From Nyssa sinensis (lineage: Eukaryota; Streptophyta; Magnoliopsida; Cornales; Nyssaceae): 64,000 nt of DNA. The position numbers were made by a program, and so were the translations under genes. Of this stretch, positions 36,452-48,400 are shown piece by piece. The stretch is from assembly GCA_008638375.1 (NCBI GenBank), contig CM018041.1:15147716-15211715 (forward strand). The letters run 5' to 3'. Below the pieces are notes generated by a model. That model was not told the DNA's origin. It did no database searches and worked only from the letters and a program-made list of their open reading frames with translations. How positions within the stretch are numbered: the first letter of the stretch is position 1; every line of letters starts with the position of its first letter.

Positions 36452-39400
36452 TTACCTATCAAAAAATAAATAAATAAATTCCACAATATCCCAGACTGCA
36501 AATTCTCATTAAACAGAGTGTTTTTTTTTACGAGTGCAACAATGTGTGTATGAAACATTTAGAACTTTAACTAATTCTAAGTAGGTGAAATGAAGAACTA
36601 AGTGATTTGAACAAAACCTATTGATGTGATAGTTATAGAGAATCAGAACTCCAAGAAGTCGAAGTGACTAAGCTGATAGACAAAACCAATAAGCGGTACG
36701 TTTGATGTAACCTCACACACAAATCTATTGAACCATGGGTAGTAGAAAATATGCATTTTTTTTTCAGAGAGAGAGAAGGAGAGAAGGAAGAACAAAAAGA
36801 GAGAAGAAAGATTTATTCACTGTACTTTTGTTGGGTAGTGTGGATCCTAATAAGTACTGGACACTAGCCCCTCGACCGCGAATTTTTTTTAGGGTATTTT
36901 TGATATTTCACATTATTTTTCTATTACCCTAATACTATGTATTTATCGTTGAAAAACCGCATATCTTGTAATCTGTAACTTTTTCAGATTATAATGAAAC
37001 CGTAGCATCCGTGAACGTAGTCCCTATTCCAGGGTGAACCACGTAAATCTTTGTGTTCTTGTGTATGCGTGTGATTTTAGATTCGTTTTCTTGTTTGCTT
37101 TCGTGTCTCACCAATCCTAGGTTAAGTGAATATATTCCTAACACTTTTGCCGAATCAATTGTGACAAATTATTAATTCAGCAGTAGATTGAAGGCTTCTG
37201 TGCATGTCATCTTTTCTGGAAATCTCCTTTCATGGCTTGGGATGTCAAGGGCAAAGATCAGTTGGTGATCCATCTTTTTGGCTCTTTTATTGTTCATTGA
37301 CTTGAAAAAACAATTGGTTCTCAAAAATTTGATAATTCCATGGAGGAGGTATGGGATAGAATCCATTATAATGTTTCAGTTTGGGTCTCAATTTCAAAGG
37401 CCTTCCTTAGGGTTCCCTTGTCTTTCATCCTCAGATAGTGGAGAGCCGGTCCATAAGCATGGAACTTTTTTTTTTATAAGCATGGAGCATATATCTAGCA
37501 CTTGAGACTGAACAATGGAAACCCCCTCCTAGTGGCACTATCAAGTTTAATTTTAATGATTCCTCCCGAGGCAGTCTAAGTCAATCAGATTGCCATTTGC
37601 AGGGATGTTTGAGGTCATGTAAACGTTCTTGTTGCCTCTGGGACAGGACATGCCATGAGAAAGGAGTCTTTTTTGGAAAGAGCAGCAAATGGGGGTGCTG
37701 ATTTCTGGGTGCTGGGGGGAGATTTCAATGTGATTAGATACCCAGTGGAGAGGAGAGGAGGGGGCCATTTGACAAAAAGCATGAGAATATTTTTGGAAAT
37801 TATTGACCAGCATCATTTGGTGGACTTGCCCATGGAGGAGGGAAACTAACAGTGGGTTAGTGATAGGGACAATCCAGCTCATGGAAAGTTAGGTTCACTA
37901 ATACTACCCAAGTGTGCTTTGCCCACACCAGTGTTCGACCATGTTGAGAATTTGATATACATTGTTGGCCTATTCTCTGATAGCTTAAGCTTTTAGAGTA
38001 ATTGGTTGCTTAACATGGTATCACAGCTAGGTTACGAACCCAAGTCTATCAATTTGCATTTATTATTTCCCCGTTTGTTTGTTTGTGCATAGTTGAACTC
38101 TATTATGCTTCGTGTTTGTTGTGGTTTGTTTGCCTCTCCACATGCAAATCCGAGGTCACACATGAAGGGGAGTGTTAAGAGCTTGATATACATTGTTAGC
38201 CTATTCTTTGATAGCTTAAGCTTTTAGAGTAATTGGTTACTTAACATGGTATCAGAGCTAGGTTATGAACCCAAGTCCCTCAATTTGCATTTACTATTCC
38301 CATGTTTGTTTGTTTGTTTGTGCAAAGATACACTATGTTATACTTCGTGTTTGTTGTGGTTTGTTTGCCTCTCCACGTGCAAGTCCAACGTCGCACATGA
38401 GGGGGGTTGTTGAGGGCTTGATATACATTGTTGGCCTCTTCTTTGATAGATTAAGCTTTTAAAGTAAGTGATTACTTAACATGGTATCAGAGCTAAGTTA
38501 TGAACCCAAGTCCCTCAATTTGCATTTACTATTCCCCCATTTGTTTGTTTGTGCAAAGTTGCTTAACATACCAAAATCCCATTATGTTGGATAGTGGAGG
38601 TATGAAGTGGGATAAAACCCCTTCAGCTTTGAAAATATGTGGGGCTGAATGGTGGCAAGTGTGCAACTAATTCTCCTTAATGGTGGCAGGGGTACAACTA
38701 TTTCCCCTCATCTCTTCCCACCTCAACCCCGGTTAACAAACCCCCAACCACTGCACAATTAATCAGTTTGCTAAAAGATTCCATCACCACAATAAATAAA
38801 GTTGAAAATTACAATACCAAAGATGAGTGCGAGAAAGGAGAAGAAAAAAGATAAAAAGCAACTAGTTAAGCCTTCACTCTTCCATTCGGTTATACAGTGA
38901 AAGACAAATGGAAGAATTACAATATTACCATCACTAACATAAATAAATAAAACAAGAACTCTAACACTCCCCCTTAAGCTGGAGCACAGAGATAAAAAAT
39001 GCCCAGCTTGGAACACAGATGCTTGAATGTAGTTTGGACCAATGACTTACTAAAGATATCACCCAATTGATCTCTAAACTGAACATAAGGAGTAGAAATC
39101 TGCTTCTCCATAAGGAGGTCTCGAATGAAGTGACAATCCACCTCGATGTGTTTGGTGCGTTCATGTAACACGAGATTACCAGCAATGAAGATAGCTGTCT
39201 AGTTATCACAATAAATTGGCATGGGAGATGGCACATTCACACTTAAATCATGAAGCAAAGACCGAATCCACAACATTTCACATGTCGTACGAGCCATCGC
39301 AAGGTACTCAGTTTCAGCACTCGATCGAGCCACCACATTGTGTTTCTTACTACGCCAAGTAACAAGATTATCACCAACAAATGTACAATAACCAGAAGTA

Positions 39401-42400
39401 AACCGTCTATCACTACGATTACCTGATTACCTGCCCAATCACCATCAGAGAATCCAATAATAGACAAGGATGACGATGACTTATATAGCAATCCTCGACC
39501 TGGTGCTCCCTTGAGATATCGAAGAATACGACAGATAGCCTCCCAATCAGGTTTACGAGGAGCGTGCATAAATTGACCGACTACACCAACAGCATAAGTG
39601 ATATATGGACTTGCACAGTGAGATAAATCAATTTACCAACCAATTTACAATACCGCCCCAAATTTTTAAACACTGCACCACTTTGAGCATCAAATTTCAC
39701 TATAGAATTCATCGGAGTATCAACAGGACAAGCACCAAGTGTCCCAGTTTCATAGAGCAAGTCCATGCCATACTTCCGCTAACACAAACTAATACCTTCC
39801 TTGGACTTGGCAACCTCAATTTCAAAGAAGTAGCGAAGGAGGCCCAAGTCTTTAGTGTGAAATTGCTTACTCAAATATTTTTTTTTAAGTCAGCAGTGTC
39901 TACGGAGTCACTGCCACTGATGATAATGTCAATCAACATAGATTATCATAACAATAATTCCAAAAGAAGAACGACGTGAGAACACGGAATGATTGGAAGA
40001 GGATCGCTAAAAACCTTATTGAATGATAACTGAACTGAACTTATCAAACCATGCACGCAGAGACTGTTTCAACCCATACAATGCTTTCTGCAAGCGACAT
40101 ACTAAATCATTCCTTTCAAGAAACAACATACCCTGGCGGCTAGTCTATATAAACCTCATCCCGTAAATCCCCATGCAAAAAGGCATTCTTTTTTTTTTAA
40201 ATTTGATAAGTAAAGATGTATATAAATTGAAGATGTGCCCAAGAAAGGCAACAAGGGAAAAAGCCCCCAAAAAACTTTACAAAGGTCTTAACGACCCCAA
40301 GAAATCAACAAAAGAAGAGACATTGACAGGGGATGCCTCTTGAGCCCAAAAGCAGAAAAGAGTCTTTGAATATGGGAGTGGGAAGCTCCACTTCTTCGAA
40401 GACGCGCTTGTTTCTTTCAATCCAAATACACCAAATTAAGCAAACGGGGGCCAGGTGCCAAGGACTTTTAATCTCTTCTGAGAGATTGCACCGTGTCCAA
40501 GCCAATAGAAGATCCTTGACGGTACCAGACATGACCCAGGAAACACCAAAAAGGGCAAAAATCATGTTCCAACAATTCCAAGAAAAAGGGCAATGGATAA
40601 GAACGTGATCCACCGTTCCTCTTGCTGCTTGCAAAGGTAGCATCTACTAGCCAGAATGAAGCCTCGTTTCTTCAAGTTGTCCGTTGTTAAGATGGCTTTC
40701 CATGAGGCTTCCCAGGCGAAGAAAGAAGCCTTAGGGGGGGCTTTTGAGAACCATATGAGCTTCCAAGGGAAGAGAAGGCTATCTGATGTGAACAAACTAT
40801 TGTAGAAGGAGTGAACTGAGAAAGACTTCTTATTTGGAAGCCACACTCGCATGTCCTCCCTCCCTTCCTTGGCTCGGCAAGTGCAAATGTGACCAAGAAA
40901 GGAGCCCACTTCATCTAACTCCCAATCATAAAAGTTTCACCTAAAATGAGGGATCCAGACAAGCTTGTTCCCTGCTCTCTCCAAGTACTCACATACTTTA
41001 GCCGCCTTGTTAGTAGCCAGCCTATATAAAGAAGGGAATTTCACCCTAAGCGGAACATCTCCATTCCACACATCCTCCCAAAAGCTGACACGGCCTCCAT
41101 TCCCAATGACAAAGCGACACTTATCATTGAAGATCCTCCAACCACTTCTTATAGATCCCCAGGGACCACAACCTCGAGGCCCCTCCACACTGCCCGAGCA
41201 CCAGCCTCTATTGACACACCCATACTTAGCAATAATGATTTCCCTCCACAGCTCCCTCTCGCTCTCCGCAAACCTCCATAGCCATTTACCCAAAAGAGCT
41301 GTGTTGAAAATGCCCAAGTCTTTCACCCCAAGGCCTCCAAGAGACTACTGGCTTCTTGATCTTGTCCCAAGCCACTAAATGAAACTTGTTGCGATCCCCT
41401 TCTTGGCCCCATAAGAAGTCCCTTTGGATTTTCTCTAACTTCCTACTAACTGACTTTGGCATGAGGAAGAGAGACATGAAGTAGGTGGGGAGATTTGCCA
41501 AAGTGCTTTTGATGAGAGTGAGCTTGCCTCCCTTAGAGAGGAGCTGACCCTTCCAACCTGCCAGCTTGCTGAAAAACCTCGCCACAACAGGGTCCCAAAC
41601 CCCAGTGGAACGCATAGGAGCACCCAGCGGAAGGCCCAGATAAACCAAGGGAAGACATCCCACTCTGCAACCTAACGTGCTAGCTAACATGTCTAGCCCC
41701 TGCATCAACCCAACCGGAGTAATACTACTTTTTGAGAGATTGATCCGCAAACCTGATACAGCTTCAAAGCACACAAGGATACATCTCACAAAACGAAGCT
41801 GACGCGCCGAAGGGTCACAAAATATAATGGTGTCGTCTGCAAACAAAAGGTGGGAAATAGTGACCCCACCATCTCTTCTGTCCCCTAAATCGAAGCCTTT
41901 GATAAGGCCAATCTCATCGGCCCGGAACAAAAAACGGCTCAGAGCCTCCATAACAATCACAAAGAGAAAAGGGGAGAGAGGGTCCCCCTGCCTCAAACCT
42001 CTAGAGCGAAAGAAACCTGCCGGGGAGCCATTGACAAGGATCGAAAAGGAGACTGTAGAAATACACGAACTTTCTCCACTTGCTTCCAAATCCCATCTTA
42101 GTCAGCATGCTCATCAAGAAGCTCCAGTTGACGTGATCAAAAGCCTTTTCAATGTCCAGCTTGCAAGCAATCCCTTTCCTTTTCTGCTTTAGCCTAGAAT
42201 CAATGCATTCATTGGCAATGAGAGCCGCATCTAGGATATGACGACCTTCCACAAAAGCAGACTGACTGGAAGGGATGATACTACCCATAACCTTCTTCAT
42301 CCTTAAAGAAAGGACATTTGCTATCAGTTTGTAAACACTGCTAACAAGACTAATAGGGCGGAAGTCCTTGATGCAACTGGCGCCATTCTTTTTAGGAATG

Positions 42401-45400
42401 AGAGCTATGAATGAAGCATTGAGGCTTTTCTCAAAGCTCCCTTCCCTGTGAAAGGCCTCAAAGACTGCCATAATATCCACTTTTAGGACATCCCAGCATT
42501 TTTTGAAGAAAGCCATTGTAAACCCGTCTGGACCTGGGGCTTTATCCCCATTGCAAGCATCCAAGGCTTTCCTAACCTCTTCCTCCAAGAATGGAATCTC
42601 CAAGTTTGAGGAATCCTCCTCGTTCAATTGATATAAAGGCTAATTAAGATTCACCGCGACTGAAACAGGAACTCTAACAGAGTTAAGACGTGCAATAGGA
42701 AAAAATGTCTCACAGTAATCCACACCAAATGTCTAAGTGTAACCTTTGGCAACTAATCTAGCTTTCAAACACTCAACAGAATCATCAGGATGGTATTTTA
42801 CCATATAAACCCAACAACAACCAACAGTTTGTTACCCAGGAGGAAGAGTAGTAAGATCCCAGGTTTGATTCTTAAAGAGAGCATCCATCTCCTCATCCAT
42901 AGCCAATTTCCATCTCAATGAAGTCAATGCTTGTTTGAAAGAAATAAGAACAAAAACTGAAGATAACAAGGAAAGAAAACAATGAAAAGAAGAAGAAATG
43001 CGATAAAAAGAAACAAAATTGGAAATGGGGTGTTGAGTACAACTCCGAAAGCCTTTTCGTAATGCAATGGGCAATTCAGTAGAAGATGGGATGGCAGATG
43101 GCACAATAGGCAGGACCTCAGCAGAAGTTGGCGTTGGTCGAGTAGAAAGAGCCCATGATAGAACTGATCTATCTTTAGAACGTTGATAAACGTAGAGTGG
43201 AAGAGCAGCCACATAAGGAGAAGATGATAGAAAATCTGAAACAATAGGCAAAATAAGCACCCCTAATTAGAAGAGACCAAATAAGGATCAACAATACGTC
43301 CTGATGTAGAGAAAAATGAAGATGACTAAAAAAAAGGTAACATCAGCACTGATATAATAACGACGAGAGAGAGGATCACAACACCTGTAACCTTTTTGAG
43401 TACGAGAACATCCCAGGAAAACACACTTAACTGACCGTGGAGATAGTTTATCATGTTTTGGACCAAGAAGATGAACACAGGCAACACAACCAAAGACACG
43501 AGGAGTAAGACAAAATGGTTGAACGCCTAGATAAAGAAGAGAGAAGGGAGACTGGTTGGCTAGAATTGAGAATGGCGCGCGATTAATGAGATAATTAGCA
43601 ATAAGAACTGCATCAGCCCAATATGATTTGGGCACATTCATGTTAAACATCAAAGTACGAGCAACATCCAACAAATGATGATGTTTACGCTCTGCAATAC
43701 CATTTTGTTGTGAAGTATGAGGACATGTAGTTTGATGAACAATGTCACGCTCAGTACAAAAATCATGCATAAACGATTGACTATATTCACAGACATTGTC
43801 AAAACGAAAAATCTTAAGACGCTTATCAAATTGACCCAAGATTTCATTATAAAAGCTAATAAAAACCTTAGGTAATTCAAAGCGATCTTTCATAAGAAAT
43901 AACCAAGGCATGCGTAAAAAATCATCCACAAAAATTACAAAATACTGAAAACCAGAAAGACTTTTTACTTTTGCAGGACCCCAAATGTCTGAATGAACAA
44001 GATTAAAGGGACTAGACTGTCACCTCCCTAAACTACGAGGAAAGGAGCTACAGTGACGTATGCCTAATTGGCAAGCCTCACATTCTAGAATAGAAATAGG
44101 ACTCAAGTTAGGAATAACTTGACACAACTTTGACAATGACGGATGACATGGGAGAAACAATGGCAGTCAAGGCAGTACCAGAATCTTCAAGATCCAAATA
44201 ATAAAGACCATTGCACTCATGCCTCATACCAATCACCTTCTTCGTCTTGAGATCTTGAAAAACACAGGAAGAGGGATAAAAGGCTACCGAACATTGTAAG
44301 GATTTGGTTAACTGACTTAAGGATAATAAGTTAAAAGGAAAATGAGGTACAAATAAACGAGAAGGTAAAGATATAGACTTTGTAAGGTGTAGATCACTAA
44401 AACCGAGCATATGTCGAAAAGAACCATCAACAAGCACAATACAGTGATTTTAGAGAACGAAAATTAGAGAATAGAGAAGAAGTACCAGACATATGAGCAC
44501 TGGCTCCAGAATCAATAACCCAAAGGGCTAAAGGTTGTCCAACCACACAAATAGAATCACTTGAATTTCCAATGTAGTAATAGGTGTAGGCGAGATGTGA
44601 GAGAAAGAAGACAATTGTTGGATGAGTTGGCTAAGTTGGGATATAATGCCAATATAAGAATCAGAAACATGATTACTAGTATGTGACACGAGTAGCATAA
44701 CAACTCCCACGAAACCCATCATCACTGCTATCACAAGATGAAGCCATGGGAAATGACCACAGAACCATACACAAACGAGGATACCTTGGATGATCATAGA
44801 CCAAATACAGAGCTGAACAGCACCCAGAGCAAAAAAAGCAACCTAAAAAAAGGTTGCATAACACAAAAGAAGATCTATAAGTCGCAGCCAATCAAACAAT
44901 AGTCTCAAAAAATCAGAAGGCAACCATGCTTCAGCTGATAAGAGAAAAATCAAGGGCTGACCCTATGTTCACCCTTTTTCCATGCAAAATCAAGTTAGAT
45001 GGCCATGGCTCTCTCAAATCTCAAGTCCTCAGGCCTAGACACACCCTTATAGAGAGGATCGAAGCATAAAAAACGATTGGAAAAGGAAGAAATCACGGAT
45101 ATAAAAAAATGTCTTAATGTTTCCCGAAAAACATTCAAAATTAGAAAACTTGCATCAAACAACCTCAAAAAATTCCCAAAAAAACACCATAATGATCAGA
45201 TGAAAGAGGCGATCCAACCTTGGGAATCTCATTGCCGGAGAATGCTAACTGCCAGCATGACATCATCGTACGGACGAATGACGTCAGCGTGTTCCTGGGA
45301 ATCCTTTTGTGTTCTTATGTCTTCTACTCTATTTTGGACGTGTTCTTGGTTTCGATTAGGCTCTGATACCAAGTTGAAAATTATAATACCAAAGATGAGT

Positions 45401-48400
45401 TCAAAAAAGGAGAAGAAAAAAGATAAAAAGCAACTAGCTAAGCCTTCACTCTTCCATTTGTTTATATAGTGAAAGACAAATGGAAGAATTACAATATTAC
45501 CCTCACTAACATAAATAAATAAAACAAGAACTCTAACAAATAAAAAATAGAGACAAAGGAACATCCTGCCAAACACCCCTGGTATTTTGAAATCCCTCAA
45601 CTGAGGCATTAATCAAAATTGAAAATTTAACTGTAGAAATAGAACATTCCAATTCGTTTTCTTCATCTAGCTCCAAAACCCATCCTCCCCAACATATAAC
45701 GCAGGAAACCCCAACTCACACGATCATATGCTTTCACGATGTCTAGTTTATATATATATTTTTTTGGTGAACAAGAAAGATGTCTAGCTTAAATACCACC
45801 CTTGGATTGTTGCTACATTTCCTTGCATCAACACATTCATACTCAACCAAAATTGCATCCAAGATTTGGTGCCCAGCCACAAAAGCACTCTGAGAATAAA
45901 AAATAACTATCCCTAAACCCATTTCAACCTCGATGACAAAACCTTAGTCAAAGCTTTCACCACCTCCTCTCCCTTAAAATGTCCCTCCATGAACTCCTAC
46001 TCATCCAACGTAATACTGTCAAATTCCAATGGACCTTTTTAGCACAATCTACTTGGCACAGTCTCAAAATAAAGATCGTCATAGATTTGTACAATGGTCC
46101 ACCGCACATCTGCAAGCGTACTATTAATCTCCCTAGCCACTAATATCTAACCAATATGATTTCCCCAAAGATGATTATTAGCCCATCTATGAAAAAACTT
46201 TGTATTGTGGTTGCCTATCTATTTCTGTCTCTAGTTGATCTCTTTTGACAAAACCAACCTCCCCAATTCCCCCTTTAATCCATTCCTCTGCATCCGCTCT
46301 GCCTTTGTTAGTAAGCCCTGCTCCTCTTTGGAACTAACTCCTGAATATCCTACAAGACTCAAGCCTTCTTCATTCCCACTTTTTAGCCAACACATAACTA
46401 GGAGTCCCATCCACTGCATAACCCTACCACCATTCTTTCACTAACTCCAAAAAATCCTCCACCCTAAGCCACATGTTCTCAAACCAAAACAAACTCTTTC
46501 CTAGATGCACACAACCGCTAACAAGAAGTATGGACACATGATTCAACACTGGACGCAGAAGACACAATGAGTAACATCTGACAATTGCTCCTCCCAGTCA
46601 ACTGACACCAAAAACTTGTCCAACCTGGACATAGAAGGGAAGATTTTACCACTAGGACCATGTACGGCCCCCTTCTAATGGTAAATCCATCAAATCTATG
46701 TTGTCAATAAAGTCATGAAGCAAACATGCACATAAATGATCACTATCCTCAACATCTTCTTTTGCTAAAACCCAGGAATCCCCTCCCGAGGGACTCCACA
46801 CAACATCTCGTCACGATTTCCATCTTTATTTCTTGAAGACAAACAAGGCAAGGATTCCACTTCCACAACAAACCTTTAACCATAACTCGTTTATCAGATT
46901 CATTCTCTCCATACAGATTCCACAAAATCATTCACAGCCTCATGGGACAACTGTCAAAACTCTTTTCTGGTCCCTGCACCCACACAACACACCCCCCCCC
47001 CCCCCCTCCTCCTTCATAATTAACAGACTAGAAAGGTGCTTCAATTCTCTACCACAATTTAAGTAGTTCTTATAGCACTATAATTTATATCACATTTTTA
47101 TTACTACAATCAGTAATTTCTTTCACAAGTCACTAGATCTCTTAGTCATGAAGTAATGACTGCTATCAATCATATAAACTATTTTATTGCATAGTATTTT
47201 TTTTTCAGTATTATAAATTCTGAATTACAATGTCAAATAATTGCCAAAACTCAGTATTGCATAGTATTTTAATATTGAAAATTTGTGTATATACACAACA
47301 ATGGTACATAACTTAAACCTATAGCTTCTTTCTAATTGAAACCTAACTGCACAATTCCATAAACTTAGACCAGTAACAACACGCTTAAAACTTAATTATA
47401 TGTTCGAGTTAGGTTACAACTTCACCTCCTCTCTCTTTCTCTGTTTTTTAATTATGAGTTCTCTACAATAAGGTTTTTTAGGATGGCATCCAACTACAGA
47501 AGATCACTATAGTCAGTGGCTTTGTGCAACAGTTGTGGAATAATCACACTAAAAGGAGAAACTGTTTCCTTCTTATTATTTTAACTCTGTTTAGTACAAT
47601 TGGGGCGGAGTGGGGCGGGGACAGGTCTACATAATGCAATCAGGTTTGGGATGAGGGTGTTCCATTGCATTCCCACTCCATTGACATACCTAGAAAGGAT
47701 GAAGCCATTAGAGTAAATATTTTCAAGGAGATGATAAAGACTGTTTCCATCCATTAAAATAATAAGAAAAAACATCTTTCTTTAGGAGACATAAACAGCT
47801 TCAGATAAGCATGGCAATAGTGCAGTTTTGACATACCCTGGTTAGGAATAGATATAGTAGCATCTGAGAAGCGAAAAGCAAATGTAAGACCATCTTCTGA
47901 CCCATCCCTGTAATCCATAAGCATCAATAAATCATCATGTATAACACTTATATGCAAACAGATAATTATAATGTAAAGTATTAATTATGTCTAACATAAG
48001 GGTGTTAGATGCATTGTATATATAATGACATTTTTTCTGACATTTTCTCGCCCCCCCCCCCCCCCCCACAAAAAAAAAATGAGGGGGGATGTGGATTGTG
48101 TAGTAGGGTGGTTTCTTTGGGGTTTTGATTTTGGTTTTACTCGAGCTATTTTGTTATGTAAAGTAAAGGATTTCTCATTCTTCCTCTTTTGTACTCCCTT
48201 TTATCTCCTTTTCTTTTCATTAATAAATTCTCTGTTGTTTTGTATCCCAAAAAAAAAAAGAATGTTGCTCGCACAGAAGAAAAGGCTAAAGCTGGAGTAA
48301 GGTATTAAGGAACCAAAACTTGTGTATTGTATGACATTGATTTTGAAGTTAAAAAAAAAAAAAAAAACACACCAAAACTGTTGTGGATGTTTTACTTTTC

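Larger units (their letters stand above)
37942..38568 (+). mobile_element. TRIM retrotransposon tandem multimer (74-bp LTRs)
   Basis: The layout is LTR (37942-38015), internal 157 bp, LTR (38173-38246), internal 161 bp, LTR (38408-38481), partial internal, and an 11-bp LTR end GTTGCTTAACA (38558-38568). Each LTR is 74 bp, starting TGTT(A/G)AG and ending CTTAACA. Each is followed at once by TGGTATCA(G/C)AGC, the initiator tRNA-Met primer site. Internal units end in purine tracts such as GAAGGGGAG. There is no coding capacity. Flanks GACCA and TACCA look like a 5-bp target duplication with one mismatch. It is inserted in a LINE. Confidence 0.85.
37150..38650 (+). mobile_element. L1-type LINE endonuclease fragment, split by TRIM array
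   Basis: The + strand has an ORF1-like end ([19 protein letters not shown], 37350-37420) and an endonuclease piece at 37655-37849. That piece reads [20 protein letters not shown], then [18 protein letters not shown]. Beyond the TRIM array, about 38575-38640 reads [15 protein letters not shown], the EN-RT linker. Stops and frameshifts are present. Confidence 0.7.
38800..45538 (-). mobile_element. Ty1/copia retrotransposon with nested LINE
   Basis: Both LTRs are 167 bp (45372-45538 and 38800-38966), flanked by AATAA on each side (38795-38799 and 45539-45543). In - strand order: PBS 45360-45371, leader, protease/pre-integrase remnants (44797-44108), integrase (43929-43288), RT start (about 42900-42640), nested LINE (42622-40189), rest of RT and RNase H (40180-38980), and a polypurine tract next to the 3' LTR. 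Gag is largely missing: only about 560 bp separate the PBS from the protease region. The LTRs differ at about 9 of 167 sites by eye. Many stops are present, so it is inactive. Confidence 0.9.
38660..46990 (-). mobile_element. L1-type LINE, split by a copia insertion at 38800-45538
   Basis: On the - strand, from about 46931 there are degenerate endonuclease blocks ([18 protein letters not shown]). There is EN/RT linker sequence near 46400, and RT words at about 45750-45570 ([15 protein letters not shown], then [14 protein letters not shown] and PLSLFFI). The frame resumes beyond the copia element at 38799 with [13 protein letters not shown]. The split thus falls inside the RT motif that follows GDPLSP in the family. 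The piece is frameshifted and ends at about 38660. Confidence 0.75.

Noticed and set aside
37655..37849. Possible host endonuclease/phosphatase gene
   Set aside because: [16 protein letters not shown] is the L1 endonuclease signature, and LINE linker sequence resumes on the other side of the TRIM array.
37942..38568. Regularly spaced repeats that could suggest a CRISPR-like array
   Set aside because: The 74-bp repeats start TG, end CA, are followed by a tRNA primer site, and the spacers are homologous to each other. This is retrotransposon structure in a plant genome.
48025..48300. Possible LINE 3' end on the + strand near a poly-C run
   Set aside because: There is a late A-rich tail and T-rich UTR-like sequence, but too little conserved coding sequence to support a call.
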